NCBI GenBank assembly: GCA_025352665.1
Contig: JANXSM010000064.1
Location: 38,471-102,470, forward strand
DNA length: 64,000 bases
Direction: 5' to 3'
Origin: Rhodospirillales bacterium
GTDB lineage: Bacteria > Pseudomonadota > Alphaproteobacteria > Acetobacterales > Acetobacteraceae
The stretch's first letter is position 1, and each line of letters begins with the position of its first letter. The translations under genes and the position numbers were made by a program. The notes below the pieces were generated by a model. It saw only the letters and a program-made list of their open reading frames with translations, was not told where the DNA came from and did no database searches. Below, piece by piece: positions 36,595 to 43,660 of the stretch.

Positions 36595-37350
36595 ATGTCC
36601 GACCCAGCCGCCCCCGCCGCCGCCCTTCTGCTCACCGCTCGTGCCAACCCGTCGCAGCGCCTGACCGATCTGCCGAGGGAGCTGCGTCCCGTCGACCGCG
36701 CGGCCGCCTACCACATCCAGCGCCATGTCGCGGACACATTCTCGGCCATCGGCGGCTGGAAGGTCGGCGCTGCCGGGCCTGAGATTATCCAATGCGGCCC
36801 CATGCCCACTTCTGGTGTGGTGCCGAGCCCGGCGAAACTTTCGTCGGCCACCCATACTCTGCGTGGTGTGGAAGCCGAGGTGGCCTTCCAGCTTGGCCAC
36901 GACCTGCCGCTGCGCGCCACGCCCTACACCCGAGACGAGGTGATCGCAGCTTTGGCCACGGCCCATCCGGTCATCGAGGTGCTGGAAAGCCGCTTCCTCG
37001 ATCCCGACGCCGTCAGCGTGTTCACCAACTTGGCGGACACGCAGTCGCATGGCGGCTTCGTCTACGGTCCTGGCCGCGTGGACTGGCACAAGATCGACTT
37101 CACGCACGAGACCGTCGAGCAATACGTTGATGGCTCTCTGCAGATGACCCATACCGGCAACCCCGCCGGCGACATGATCCGGCTGGTGGTGTGGCTCGCC
37201 AACGAGGGATCCGCCTGGGCCGGTGGCCTGAAGGCCGGCCAGTTCGTTACCTGTGGCAGCTGGACCGGAAAAACCCTGGTCGGACCCTGCGCCACGGTCC
37301 GCGTCCACTTTCCGAGCCTGGGCGAAGCCTCCGTCACCTATTTCGAATAG
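36595..37350 (+). CDS. 2-keto-4-pentenoate hydratase family protein
   Basis: ATG 36595 gives 251 residues. The sequence fits the FAH-fold hydratase/decarboxylase family: 'GWKVGAAGPEIIQCGPM', the metal-binding 'GVEAEVAFQLGHDL', 'HPVIEVLESRFLD', and 'GQFVTCGSWTGKTLVGP'. Such enzymes hydrate 2-oxo-4-pentenoates in aromatic degradation, or act on other 2-oxo acids. No catabolic cluster surrounds it, so substrate is open. It is the only plus-strand gene between 27 and 40 kb, divergent from the GNAT gene. Confidence 0.83.
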   Translation: MSDPAAPAAALLLTARANPSQRLTDLPRELRPVDRAAAYHIQRHVADTFSAIGGWKVGAAGPEIIQCGPMPTSGVVPSPAKLSSATHTLRGVEAEVAFQLGHDLPLRATPYTRDEVIAALATAHPVIEVLESRFLDPDAVSVFTNLADTQSHGGFVYGPGRVDWHKIDFTHETVEQYVDGSLQMTHTGNPAGDMIRLVVWLANEGSAWAGGLKAGQFVTCGSWTGKTLVGPCATVRVHFPSLGEASVTYFE

Positions 37351-37376
37351 GCGCCTGGGCGATTACCCGCGGTCGA

Positions 37377-37994
37377 TCATGCTGCGGGCGAGCGACCGAT
37401 CATGGCGAGCACCTCGCGCCGCGTTGTCGGGTCGTTACGGAACGCGCCGAGCATACGGCTGGTCACCATCGACACGCCGGACTTGTGCACGCCGCGGGTG
37501 CTCATGCACTGGTGTTCGGCTTCGATCACCACGGCCACACCTTTGGGCTGCAGCACGTCGTTGATCGTGTTGGCGATCTGCGAGGTGAGTTTCTCCTGGA
37601 TCTGCAAGCGCTTGCCATAGGCTTCGACCACCCGCGCCAGCTTGCTGATGCCGACGACCCGTCGGTGCGGCAGGTAGGCGACATGGGCGCGGCCGATGAT
37701 CGGCACCATGTGGTGTTCGCAGTAGCTTTCGAGACGGATATCGCGCAGCAGCACGATTTCGTCGTAGCCGTCGGTTTCCTCGAAGGTGCGTTCCAGCAGC
37801 GCCACGGGATCGACGGCGTATCCGGCAAAGAATTCCTCGTAGGACCGCACTACCCGGTCGGGCGTGCCCAGCAGGCCTTCCCGGGTCGGATCGTCGCCGG
37901 CCCACAGCAGCAGCGTGTGAACCGCAGCCTCCGCTTCCTGCCGGCTGGGCCGCGCGACGGCGGGGAGAGGCTTCGGATTGATCACTATGTTCAC
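37377..37994 (-). CDS. folE: GTP cyclohydrolase I
   Basis: I choose GTG 37994 because GAGGG lies seven bases before it, giving 205 residues; the frame extends upstream to 38069 but lacks a site. Motifs are the zinc ligands in '[18 protein letters not shown]' and '[20 protein letters not shown]', and '[15 protein letters not shown]'. It makes dihydroneopterin triphosphate for folate. A pterin dehydratase gene lies at 62919-63215, far from it. Confidence 0.95.
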   Translation of the reverse strand: MNIVINPKPLPAVARPSRQEAEAAVHTLLLWAGDDPTREGLLGTPDRVVRSYEEFFAGYAVDPVALLERTFEETDGYDEIVLLRDIRLESYCEHHMVPIIGRAHVAYLPHRRVVGISKLARVVEAYGKRLQIQEKLTSQIANTINDVLQPKGVAVVIEAEHQCMSTRGVHKSGVSMVTSRMLGAFRNDPTTRREVLAMIGRSPAA

Positions 37995-38309
37995 CGGCGT
38001 TCCCTCAGTCTGGTCCGCCGCGCAACGGCGCGAGGGACAAGGCGATTCAAACGATGTAGTACGGACCAACCGTCCCGCAAGTCAATCAAATGAGGCTTTC
38101 AGCCGGTGGTGGCGATGATGCGCAGAACAGCCTCTGGCGAGATATATAGCAAGTAATTTTCCGTCGAGATAGACCAGGGTAGGTTGTTCAATCCGATTAT
38201 ATTTCATATATATAAAATCTTAAAGTGGAAGGCCCACATATATCGAAGTTTTTACAAAGTCTTCGCTTTCGGTCGGGTCGAGAGGCGGACCAATCAACTT
38301 CCGATACTC
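37995..38309. other. Intergenic region with an AT-rich island upstream of folE
   Basis: No gene is supported here. The part nearest folE is GC-rich and has an inverted repeat GGAC/GTCC around 38063-38075. From about 38140 to 38270 the base composition drops sharply, with runs such as GATATATAG and CATATATATAAAAT. A plus-strand ORF starting at 38184 in this island runs antisense into apaG and is not convincing. The island may carry folE promoter elements or be a degraded insertion. Confidence 0.5.
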
Positions 38310-38714
38310 TCAATGCAGTCGCGCATTCTGATAAGGACTGTCGAGACTGAAAGGTGGAATATCGATATCAAAGCGCTCATTCGTTTCACGCACGATCATG
38401 TGATAGGTTCCGGCCATAAAACCGGAACTCGTCTCAAGCGGCGTGCCGGAAGTGTATTCAAAATTCTCTCCGGGATCGATCGAAGGCTGCTGACCGATCA
38501 CGCCTTCACCGTGGACGCGCTGCACCCGCCCCATGCCATCGGTGATCACCCAGCTGCGCGCCAGCAGGCGCACATCCTCTTTGCCCCGGTTCTCGATGCG
38601 CACCCGGTACGCCCACACGTAGTGGCCTTCCTCGGGTCGCGACTGATCGGCCAGATAGAAGCTACGTATGCTGACGCGGATGTTGCGTGTTGTGGCGGCG
38701 TAATCGTCCGGCAT
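38310..38714 (-). CDS. apaG: ApaG domain protein (Co2+/Mg2+ efflux protein ApaG)
   Basis: From ATG 38714 (MPDDYAATTRNIRVSIRSFY) the product is 134 residues with the typical beta-sandwich strings 'YVWAYRVRIENRGKEDVRLLARSW', 'VHGEGVIGQQPSIDPGENFEYTSG' and 'GFMAGTYHMI'. The biochemical role of ApaG is not settled; the name reflects a cobalt-sensitivity phenotype. It follows metZ by 83 bases, with a strong hairpin just before its start. Confidence 0.93.
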   Translation of the reverse strand: MPDDYAATTRNIRVSIRSFYLADQSRPEEGHYVWAYRVRIENRGKEDVRLLARSWVITDGMGRVQRVHGEGVIGQQPSIDPGENFEYTSGTPLETSSGFMAGTYHMIVRETNERFDIDIPPFSLDSPYQNARLH

Positions 38715-38720
38715 GCTTGC

Positions 38721-38751
38721 CCCCTGCCGGGCCATTGTGGCCGGGCAGGGG
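38721..38751 (-). terminator. Stem-loop between metZ and apaG, close to the apaG start
   Basis: The arms 38721-38733 and 38739-38751 are 13 bases each with one mismatch around an ATTGT loop. On the transcribed strand it lies after the metZ stop and ends about six bases before the apaG ATG. No U-run follows, so it may act as a partial terminator or hide the apaG ribosome site. Confidence 0.5.
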
Positions 38752-38797
38752 CAGTTTAGCGTAATTGTGCCCGCCAAGCAGCCTGGCGCAATCTCGG

Positions 38798-40015
38798 CTA
38801 TTCCGCAGCCTGGCGCATCGGATGCGGCAGCCCCTCCAGCGCCTGGTCGATGTCGTCGATCAAGTCGGCTGCGTCCTCGAGGCCGACAGAGAGCCGCACG
38901 GCGCCATCGCTGATCCCGAGGCGTGCGCGCTCCTCGGCCCCGATGCGCATATGCGTCGTGGTTGCCGGGTGGGTGGCGAGCGACTTGCTGTCGCCGAGGT
39001 TGTTGGACACGGCGACCAGGCGCATGGCGTTCATCATGGCGAAGGCGGCGGCCTTGCCGCCGGCGAGTTCGAAGGCCACCAGCGTGCTGCCACCCGACAT
39101 CTGCTTCTGAGCCAGCGCATACTGTGGGTGGTCGGTCCGACCGGGGTAGAGCACGCGCGAGATCTCGGGCCGGCTGGCCAGGTGATCGGCCACCGCGCTG
39201 GCGGTGGCGGTGGCGGCATTGACGCGCAACGCCAGCGTTTCTAGCCCCTTCAGCAGCAGCCAGGCATTGAACGGCGAGATCGAGGGGCCGGTGTTGCGGA
39301 TGAACGGGGTCAGCACATCGTCCACCCATTTCTGCCGCCCGAGCACCGCACCGCCGAGCACGCGCCCCTGGCCGTCGATATGCTTGGTGCAGGAGTAGAT
39401 GACGATATCGGCGCCGAGTTCGAACGGCTTTTGCAGCATCGGCGTCGCGAACACGTTGTCGACCACCACGAGTGCGCCGCTGGCGTGTGCCAGGTCGCAC
39501 ACGGCGCGGATGTCAACCAGTTCCAGCATCGGGTTGGAGGGGCTTTCGAGCAGCACCATGGTGGTCGGCGTGGCCAGTGCTTCGGCCCAGGCGGCGAGGT
39601 CGGCGCCGTCGACGAACACCGTGGTGATGCCGTAGCGCGGCAGCAGGGTCGACACGATCCAGTGGCACGAGCCGAACAGGGCGCGGGAGGCGACGACACG
39701 GTCGCCGGTGCGCAGATGACTCAGCATGGCGGCATGCACGGCGGCCATGCCGGTGGCGGTGGCGCGGCAGGCGTCGGCGCCTTCGAGCAGCGCCAGGCGA
39801 GTTTCCAGCATGGCCACGGTTGGGTTGGCGAAGCGGGAATACTGGTAGTGCTTGATTTCGCCGGTGAAGGTGGCTTCGGCCTGCTCCGCGCTTTCATAGA
39901 CGAAGCCGGAGGTCAGAAACAGCGCTTCGCAGGTTTCGCCATAGGGCGTGCGTTCGGTGCCGCCGTGCACGAGCAGGGTGGCGGGGCGCAGCGATTTCGG
40001 TGGAATGGTCGGCAT
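38798..40015 (-). CDS. metZ: O-succinylhomoserine sulfhydrylase
   Basis: This 405-residue PLP enzyme of the Cys/Met metabolism family joins sulfide to O-succinyl (or O-acetyl) homoserine to give homocysteine. The PLP Lys is in 'YSCTKHIDGQGRVLGG'. Other family strings are 'LTSGFVYESAEQAEATFTG', 'YSRFANPTVAMLE' and 'LFGSCHWI'. The 'HIDGQGR' sequence is typical of MetZ rather than MetB. A SAM-II riboswitch in its leader supports a methionine-pathway role. Confidence 0.94.
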   Translation of the reverse strand: MPTIPPKSLRPATLLVHGGTERTPYGETCEALFLTSGFVYESAEQAEATFTGEIKHYQYSRFANPTVAMLETRLALLEGADACRATATGMAAVHAAMLSHLRTGDRVVASRALFGSCHWIVSTLLPRYGITTVFVDGADLAAWAEALATPTTMVLLESPSNPMLELVDIRAVCDLAHASGALVVVDNVFATPMLQKPFELGADIVIYSCTKHIDGQGRVLGGAVLGRQKWVDDVLTPFIRNTGPSISPFNAWLLLKGLETLALRVNAATATASAVADHLASRPEISRVLYPGRTDHPQYALAQKQMSGGSTLVAFELAGGKAAAFAMMNAMRLVAVSNNLGDSKSLATHPATTTHMRIGAEERARLGISDGAVRLSVGLEDAADLIDDIDQALEGLPHPMRQAAE

Positions 40016-40091
40016 GAATGGCCCTCGAATCTGAGCCGGCCGTGGTGTCAGCGGGGTACCACGGGCCTATTCCCGCGGCTTTTGGTCCGCT

Positions 40092-40147
40092 GGCCTCTTT
40101 AGCGCGATTGTTTAACCTCGCCGCAATCCGGCCGGACAAATCACGAG
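40092..40147 (-). ncRNA. SAM-II riboswitch upstream of metZ
   Basis: On the minus strand the order is CCTCG, TGATTTG, a variable GC segment, GGATTGC, CGAGG, TTAAACAA, GCTAAAGAGG. CCTCG pairs with CGAGG as helix P1, and the conserved GATTT, ATTGC, TTAAA and GCTAAA-GAGG blocks are those of the SAM-II pseudoknot. The element sits about 77 bases before the metZ ATG. SAM-II switches in Alphaproteobacteria lower met gene expression when SAM binds. A second stem (40040-40064) lies between it and the start codon. Confidence 0.9.
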
Positions 40148-40245
40148 GCCCGTTCCTCGGAGGAGGACGGGGCAGAAAACCTATGACCTGCGCATTGCGC
40201 CGTCAACGTGGCTTTCGTATAAAGCGTGCGGCTCTATCTCGGCGC

Positions 40246-40319
40246 GCGGGTGTAGTTCAATGGTAGAACGGCAGCTTCCCAAGCTGCATACGAGGGTTCG
40301 ATTCCCTTCACCCGCTCCA
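40246..40319 (+). tRNA. tRNA-Gly (anticodon CCC)
   Basis: The acceptor arms GCGGGTG and CACCCGC pair fully. The anticodon stem GCAGC/GCTGC holds the loop TTCCCAA, so the anticodon is CCC, reading GGG. The T-loop TTCGATT is normal and CCA is encoded at 40317-40319. It lies between metZ and the cellulose operon. Confidence 0.97.
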
Positions 40320-40547
40320 GCGCCGCCCGTTTCCCTCCCTTGGCCTTCAACTCTGACGGCGGACGTTCGTTTACGCCAACCTTGTGTTTCGACATTTTGT
40401 CTCATGCACAGAGATTTTCTCAATATATAGAAAGCCGACGTTAACCCTTGGGCGCCAAAATCGGCACGTTCTCACGGATCAGAATGACCGTGCGCCGCAT
40501 TTGGCAGACCGATCGCCTCGTCCGGCAGATCGGCGCCAAGCCCAGGA

Positions 40548-41762
40548 GTGCGTCCCCTGTCCGAAATCTCGACATTCCGACGGGCCAGCCGTCGCGGCAT
40601 GCTCGCGCTCGGTGCCGCAGCGGCGGCCACCTGGGTCGGCAAAGGCTGGACCATGGACAGCGCCGCGACGGAGCCCTCGGAGACCGCTGCGCTGATGCCG
40701 CCGTTGATCGAAACCCGGCAAGCGCCGCCACCACCGCCCCCGGCCGCCATGCCGAAACGCCTCGCCGCCGCCCGCGCCTGTTCGGCCGAGGATCTCGCCG
40801 AATGGGACATCTTCAAGCGTCGCTTCGTCACCGCTGAAGGCCGGGTGCTCGACACCGGCAACGGCTCCGTCTCGCACAGCGAGGGCCAGGGCTGGGGCAT
40901 GCTGTTCGCCGTCGCCTTCGACGACCAGACCTGTTTCGACCAGCTGGTCGGCTGGACCGCGCGCAACCTGCGCCGTCCGGGTGACTCGCTGCACGCCTGG
41001 CGCTATCTGCCGCAGGCCGCCAACAAGGTGCCGGACCGCAACAACGCAACCGACGGCGACCTGTTCATCGCCGCCGCCCTGTCGCGCGCGGCGCGGCGCT
41101 GGGGCCGGCCGGACCACGCCCAGGCCGCCACTGCCATCGCGCAGGACGTGCTGCGGCTGCTGGTGCGCGAGGCCGGGCCTCGCACGGTGCTGCTGCCAGG
41201 CGCCTATGGCTTCGAGCAGGCGGGCCAGCTCACGGTGAACCCGTCCTACTACGCGTTCCCGATGCTTGAGGAGTTGGCGAGCCTGGTACCCTCTCCGCTC
41301 TGGGCGCGCTTGCACGCAGGCGGTCTGGCGTTGCTGGCGGACGGACGGTTCGGCGCATGGCGCCTTCCGCCCGACTGGATGCGGGTGGACCGGACCACCG
41401 GCGCCTTGTCACCGCACCCGGACTGGCCGGCACGCTTCTCGTACGACGCAATCCGGGTGCCGCTGTATCTGGCGTGGTCGGGACAGCTGCCCTCAGCCGC
41501 CGGCAGCTCGTTTGCCGCCTATTGGAACAATTCCTTACCGGTGCCGCCGGCCTGGGTGGATCTATATACGAATACAACGGCGAACTATCCCGCGCCTCCG
41601 GGCATGATCGCCGTCGCACGAATTGCGACCAATGCAGCACAGCCAAATATGAAACCATCGCTTCCGGGCGGCTTCCCGGCATTACGCGCTTCCCCAGACT
41701 ATTACTCTGCGGCATTAATACTCCTGTCGCGGCTCGCTTGGCAGGAGAGCCGCATGGTATGA
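40548..41762 (+). CDS. cmcAx: Endo-beta-1,4-glucanase, GH8 (CMCax/BcsZ type)
   Basis: The frame starts at GTG 40548 and gives 404 residues. The N-terminus 'FRRASRRGMLALGAAAAATW' looks like a twin-arginine signal, then a Pro-rich stretch, then the GH8 domain. Catalytic Glu is in 'SVSHSEGQGWGMLF' and the Asp in 'NNATDGDLFIAAALSRAARRW', the GH8 signature. This enzyme trims cellulose during export and is needed for normal fibril assembly in acetic acid bacteria. The 228-base gap after the tRNA probably contains the operon promoter; its middle part is AT-rich (near 40415-40440). Confidence 0.93.
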   Translation: MRPLSEISTFRRASRRGMLALGAAAAATWVGKGWTMDSAATEPSETAALMPPLIETRQAPPPPPPAAMPKRLAAARACSAEDLAEWDIFKRRFVTAEGRVLDTGNGSVSHSEGQGWGMLFAVAFDDQTCFDQLVGWTARNLRRPGDSLHAWRYLPQAANKVPDRNNATDGDLFIAAALSRAARRWGRPDHAQAATAIAQDVLRLLVREAGPRTVLLPGAYGFEQAGQLTVNPSYYAFPMLEELASLVPSPLWARLHAGGLALLADGRFGAWRLPPDWMRVDRTTGALSPHPDWPARFSYDAIRVPLYLAWSGQLPSAAGSSFAAYWNNSLPVPPAWVDLYTNTTANYPAPPGMIAVARIATNAAQPNMKPSLPGGFPALRASPDYYSAALILLSRLAWQESRMV

Positions 41763-41792
41763 CCAAAATGGTTTTTTGCCCGGAGCGTATGC

Positions 41793-42659
41793 GTGAGCGA
41801 GAAAAATCAGGACGTTGTTCGCGCGCTGGCTGCTTTCGGAAGCGACCAGCTCCCCTACCATAGTTTCGGACCCTTCGTGGTGCGGCCGCGGATCAGCCAT
41901 GCCACGCCGGATGCAGCGATTTTGGCCGCGGAACGCCGCGCGGGTGTGATGCCGTCCCGAGAAGACCCCTACTACTACACTGACCAGCTGGACGAGCCGT
42001 CCGTCGCACCGCTGCCGATGATGGCACCGCCGCCGTTGCCACCGGCCAACCCCCAGCCCACCTCGCACGCGGCGCCGCGGCTCGAGCCGATGCCCCCGCG
42101 TGGCGCCCCACAGCTGCGTGAGCGTGTGCCGCAACCGCAGGCCCACCAGCTCGGTCAAACCCCCAGTCCGTACGCACCGAATCCTTATGCGCCCGGTTTC
42201 TACCCTTCACCCGCCGCGCCGCAGCCCATGAGCGCACCCGAGCCTGTGGCGATGCCGTCCGCTCCGCTCTACCCGCTGCTCGCGGCATCGTTGCCGGAGG
42301 CAGCCGAGCCTATGGGCGCCATCCTCCCGCAGTCGCCCGCTCCCATGCCGATGCCGGCCGGACCGTCCCGCGTCGGCGTTCCGTCCAGCCGCGCGCCTGA
42401 GCCGTCCGCGACAAACTATGGGACCTTCACCTCGGCGGCCGCCAAATTGCCCCTGCGGCCTGGTGAGTTGCCATCGCTGGGATTGGCCGCCGCCATGGGC
42501 ACGCCGGGGCCTGCTGGCGCCGGCGACCCGGATACCGATCGCCGCTCATTGACCGACATGTTTCGCCTACTGTCGGGCCACGCGGAACAGCCGCCGCCGC
42601 CGCCCACGCCCGAACCGCCGCCCATTGCAGACCACCAGGCGCTGTTCCGGCGGATCTAG
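41793..42659 (+). CDS. ccpAx: CcpAx-like cellulose-complementing protein
   Basis: GTG 41793 with GGAG seven bases before it gives 288 residues. The N-terminus 'VVRALAAFGSDQLPYHSFGPFVV' resembles that of Komagataeibacter CcpAx ('RVLRSFG...YRPFV'). The middle is a long Pro/Ala-rich disordered stretch, and the end carries 'LTDMFRLLSG', comparable to the C-terminal helix 'MAEVFMTLGG' of CcpAx. CcpAx binds BcsD and helps line up synthase complexes. Identification rests on position plus these two short similarities. Confidence 0.7.
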   Translation: MSEKNQDVVRALAAFGSDQLPYHSFGPFVVRPRISHATPDAAILAAERRAGVMPSREDPYYYTDQLDEPSVAPLPMMAPPPLPPANPQPTSHAAPRLEPMPPRGAPQLRERVPQPQAHQLGQTPSPYAPNPYAPGFYPSPAAPQPMSAPEPVAMPSAPLYPLLAASLPEAAEPMGAILPQSPAPMPMPAGPSRVGVPSSRAPEPSATNYGTFTSAAAKLPLRPGELPSLGLAAAMGTPGPAGAGDPDTDRRSLTDMFRLLSGHAEQPPPPPTPEPPPIADHQALFRRI

Positions 42660-42784
42660 CCCTTCGCAGTCGCGGCAACTGATTGTATGCATCGTCCGAT
42701 AACGGCCGTAACTGATGCCTAAACGGATCGGTTAGATTTTGGTATTCAATTAATCATGATGAATAAAAGGTCTATAACCGGCCG

Positions 42785-43660
42785 ATGCCCCTGATCTGCC
42801 TCGCTTCTCCCGCTGGTGGCGTTGGCCGGACCACTTTGGCTGCGAACGTGGCCCGCGAACTGGCGCGCGTGGGCGAGCGGGTGATCGCGTTGGATCTTGA
42901 TTCGCAGAACGCACTGGGCATGCATTTCGGCCTGGATCTGCGCGATGCGTTCGGTTTCCTGGCAACCCTGCGCTTTGCCGCCGACCCGCGCGCGGCCTGG
43001 CGGGCGGCAATGCGGTCCAGCCCGGCCGGCGTGTCGTTCCTGCCCTATGGCCATGTCGGGCTCGACGGTGCGGTCAGCGTCGCATCCGCCACAGCCGAGC
43101 GGCCGGACATGCTAGCCGTGGCATTGCGCGACATGCTGTCGATAACCGGGGTGATTGTGGTGGTCGATGCACCGCCCGGCGCCTCTGCGGCCTTGGCGGC
43201 GACGCTTCCCTATACTGATCTGCTGCTGGTGCCGGTGCTGCCCACGCCGGCGAACGCGGCGCAACTGCCGGCCGTCGAAGGCGGCCGCTTTGCCGGCGCC
43301 CTGCCGGCGGCCCGCATGTTGTTCCTCATAAATCAGTGGGGTGCGCCAGGCCGCCTGTCGGCCGCGATCGGCGAGGGCGTTCGTCGCCATCTCGGCGAGA
43401 AGCTGATCGGCGCCGTTCGCTACGACGAGGCGGTGCCCGAAGCCGGTGCCGCCCAGCGCATGGTGGGCGACATGGCCCCGCATTCAGCGGCCGGCGAAGA
43501 CCTCACCCGGCTTTCGGCGGGTATCTTGCAAAGGCTTCGCGATGTGCGGCCGCTGGCCGCCAACGTGCTGCCCGCTTTCGCCTCGCTGTCCGAGCCCACC
43601 GCCGTCCCGTCGCGCGCCCAGCCGTCCCGAACCACTGTTGCCCAGGATGCATACCGATGA
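42785..43660 (+). CDS. bcsQ: BcsQ-like ParA/MinD-family ATPase with degenerate P-loop
   Basis: The 291-residue protein has the MinD fold: a deviant Walker A 'SPAGGVGRTTLAANVARELA', switch 'VIALDLDSQNALGMHFG', and 'VIVVVDAPPGASAALAATL'. Both lysines of the usual KGGxGKT are replaced (Ala and Arg). E. coli BcsQ also lacks them, so this supports BcsQ rather than ParA. BcsQ helps place and assemble the synthase at the membrane. It overlaps bcsAB by four bases. The 125-base AT-rich gap before it may hold a secondary promoter. Confidence 0.8.
   Translation: MPLICLASPAGGVGRTTLAANVARELARVGERVIALDLDSQNALGMHFGLDLRDAFGFLATLRFAADPRAAWRAAMRSSPAGVSFLPYGHVGLDGAVSVASATAERPDMLAVALRDMLSITGVIVVVDAPPGASAALAATLPYTDLLLVPVLPTPANAAQLPAVEGGRFAGALPAARMLFLINQWGAPGRLSAAIGEGVRRHLGEKLIGAVRYDEAVPEAGAAQRMVGDMAPHSAAGEDLTRLSAGILQRLRDVRPLAANVLPAFASLSEPTAVPSRAQPSRTTVAQDAYR

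Noticed and set aside
36511..37308. N-terminal extension of the GNAT frame
   Set aside because: It runs antisense through the hydratase gene; GNAT homology begins at 36510.
38184..38759. 191-residue plus-strand ORF beginning in the AT-rich island
   Set aside because: Only the first part is in unusual DNA; most of it is antisense to apaG, and no ribosome site precedes it.
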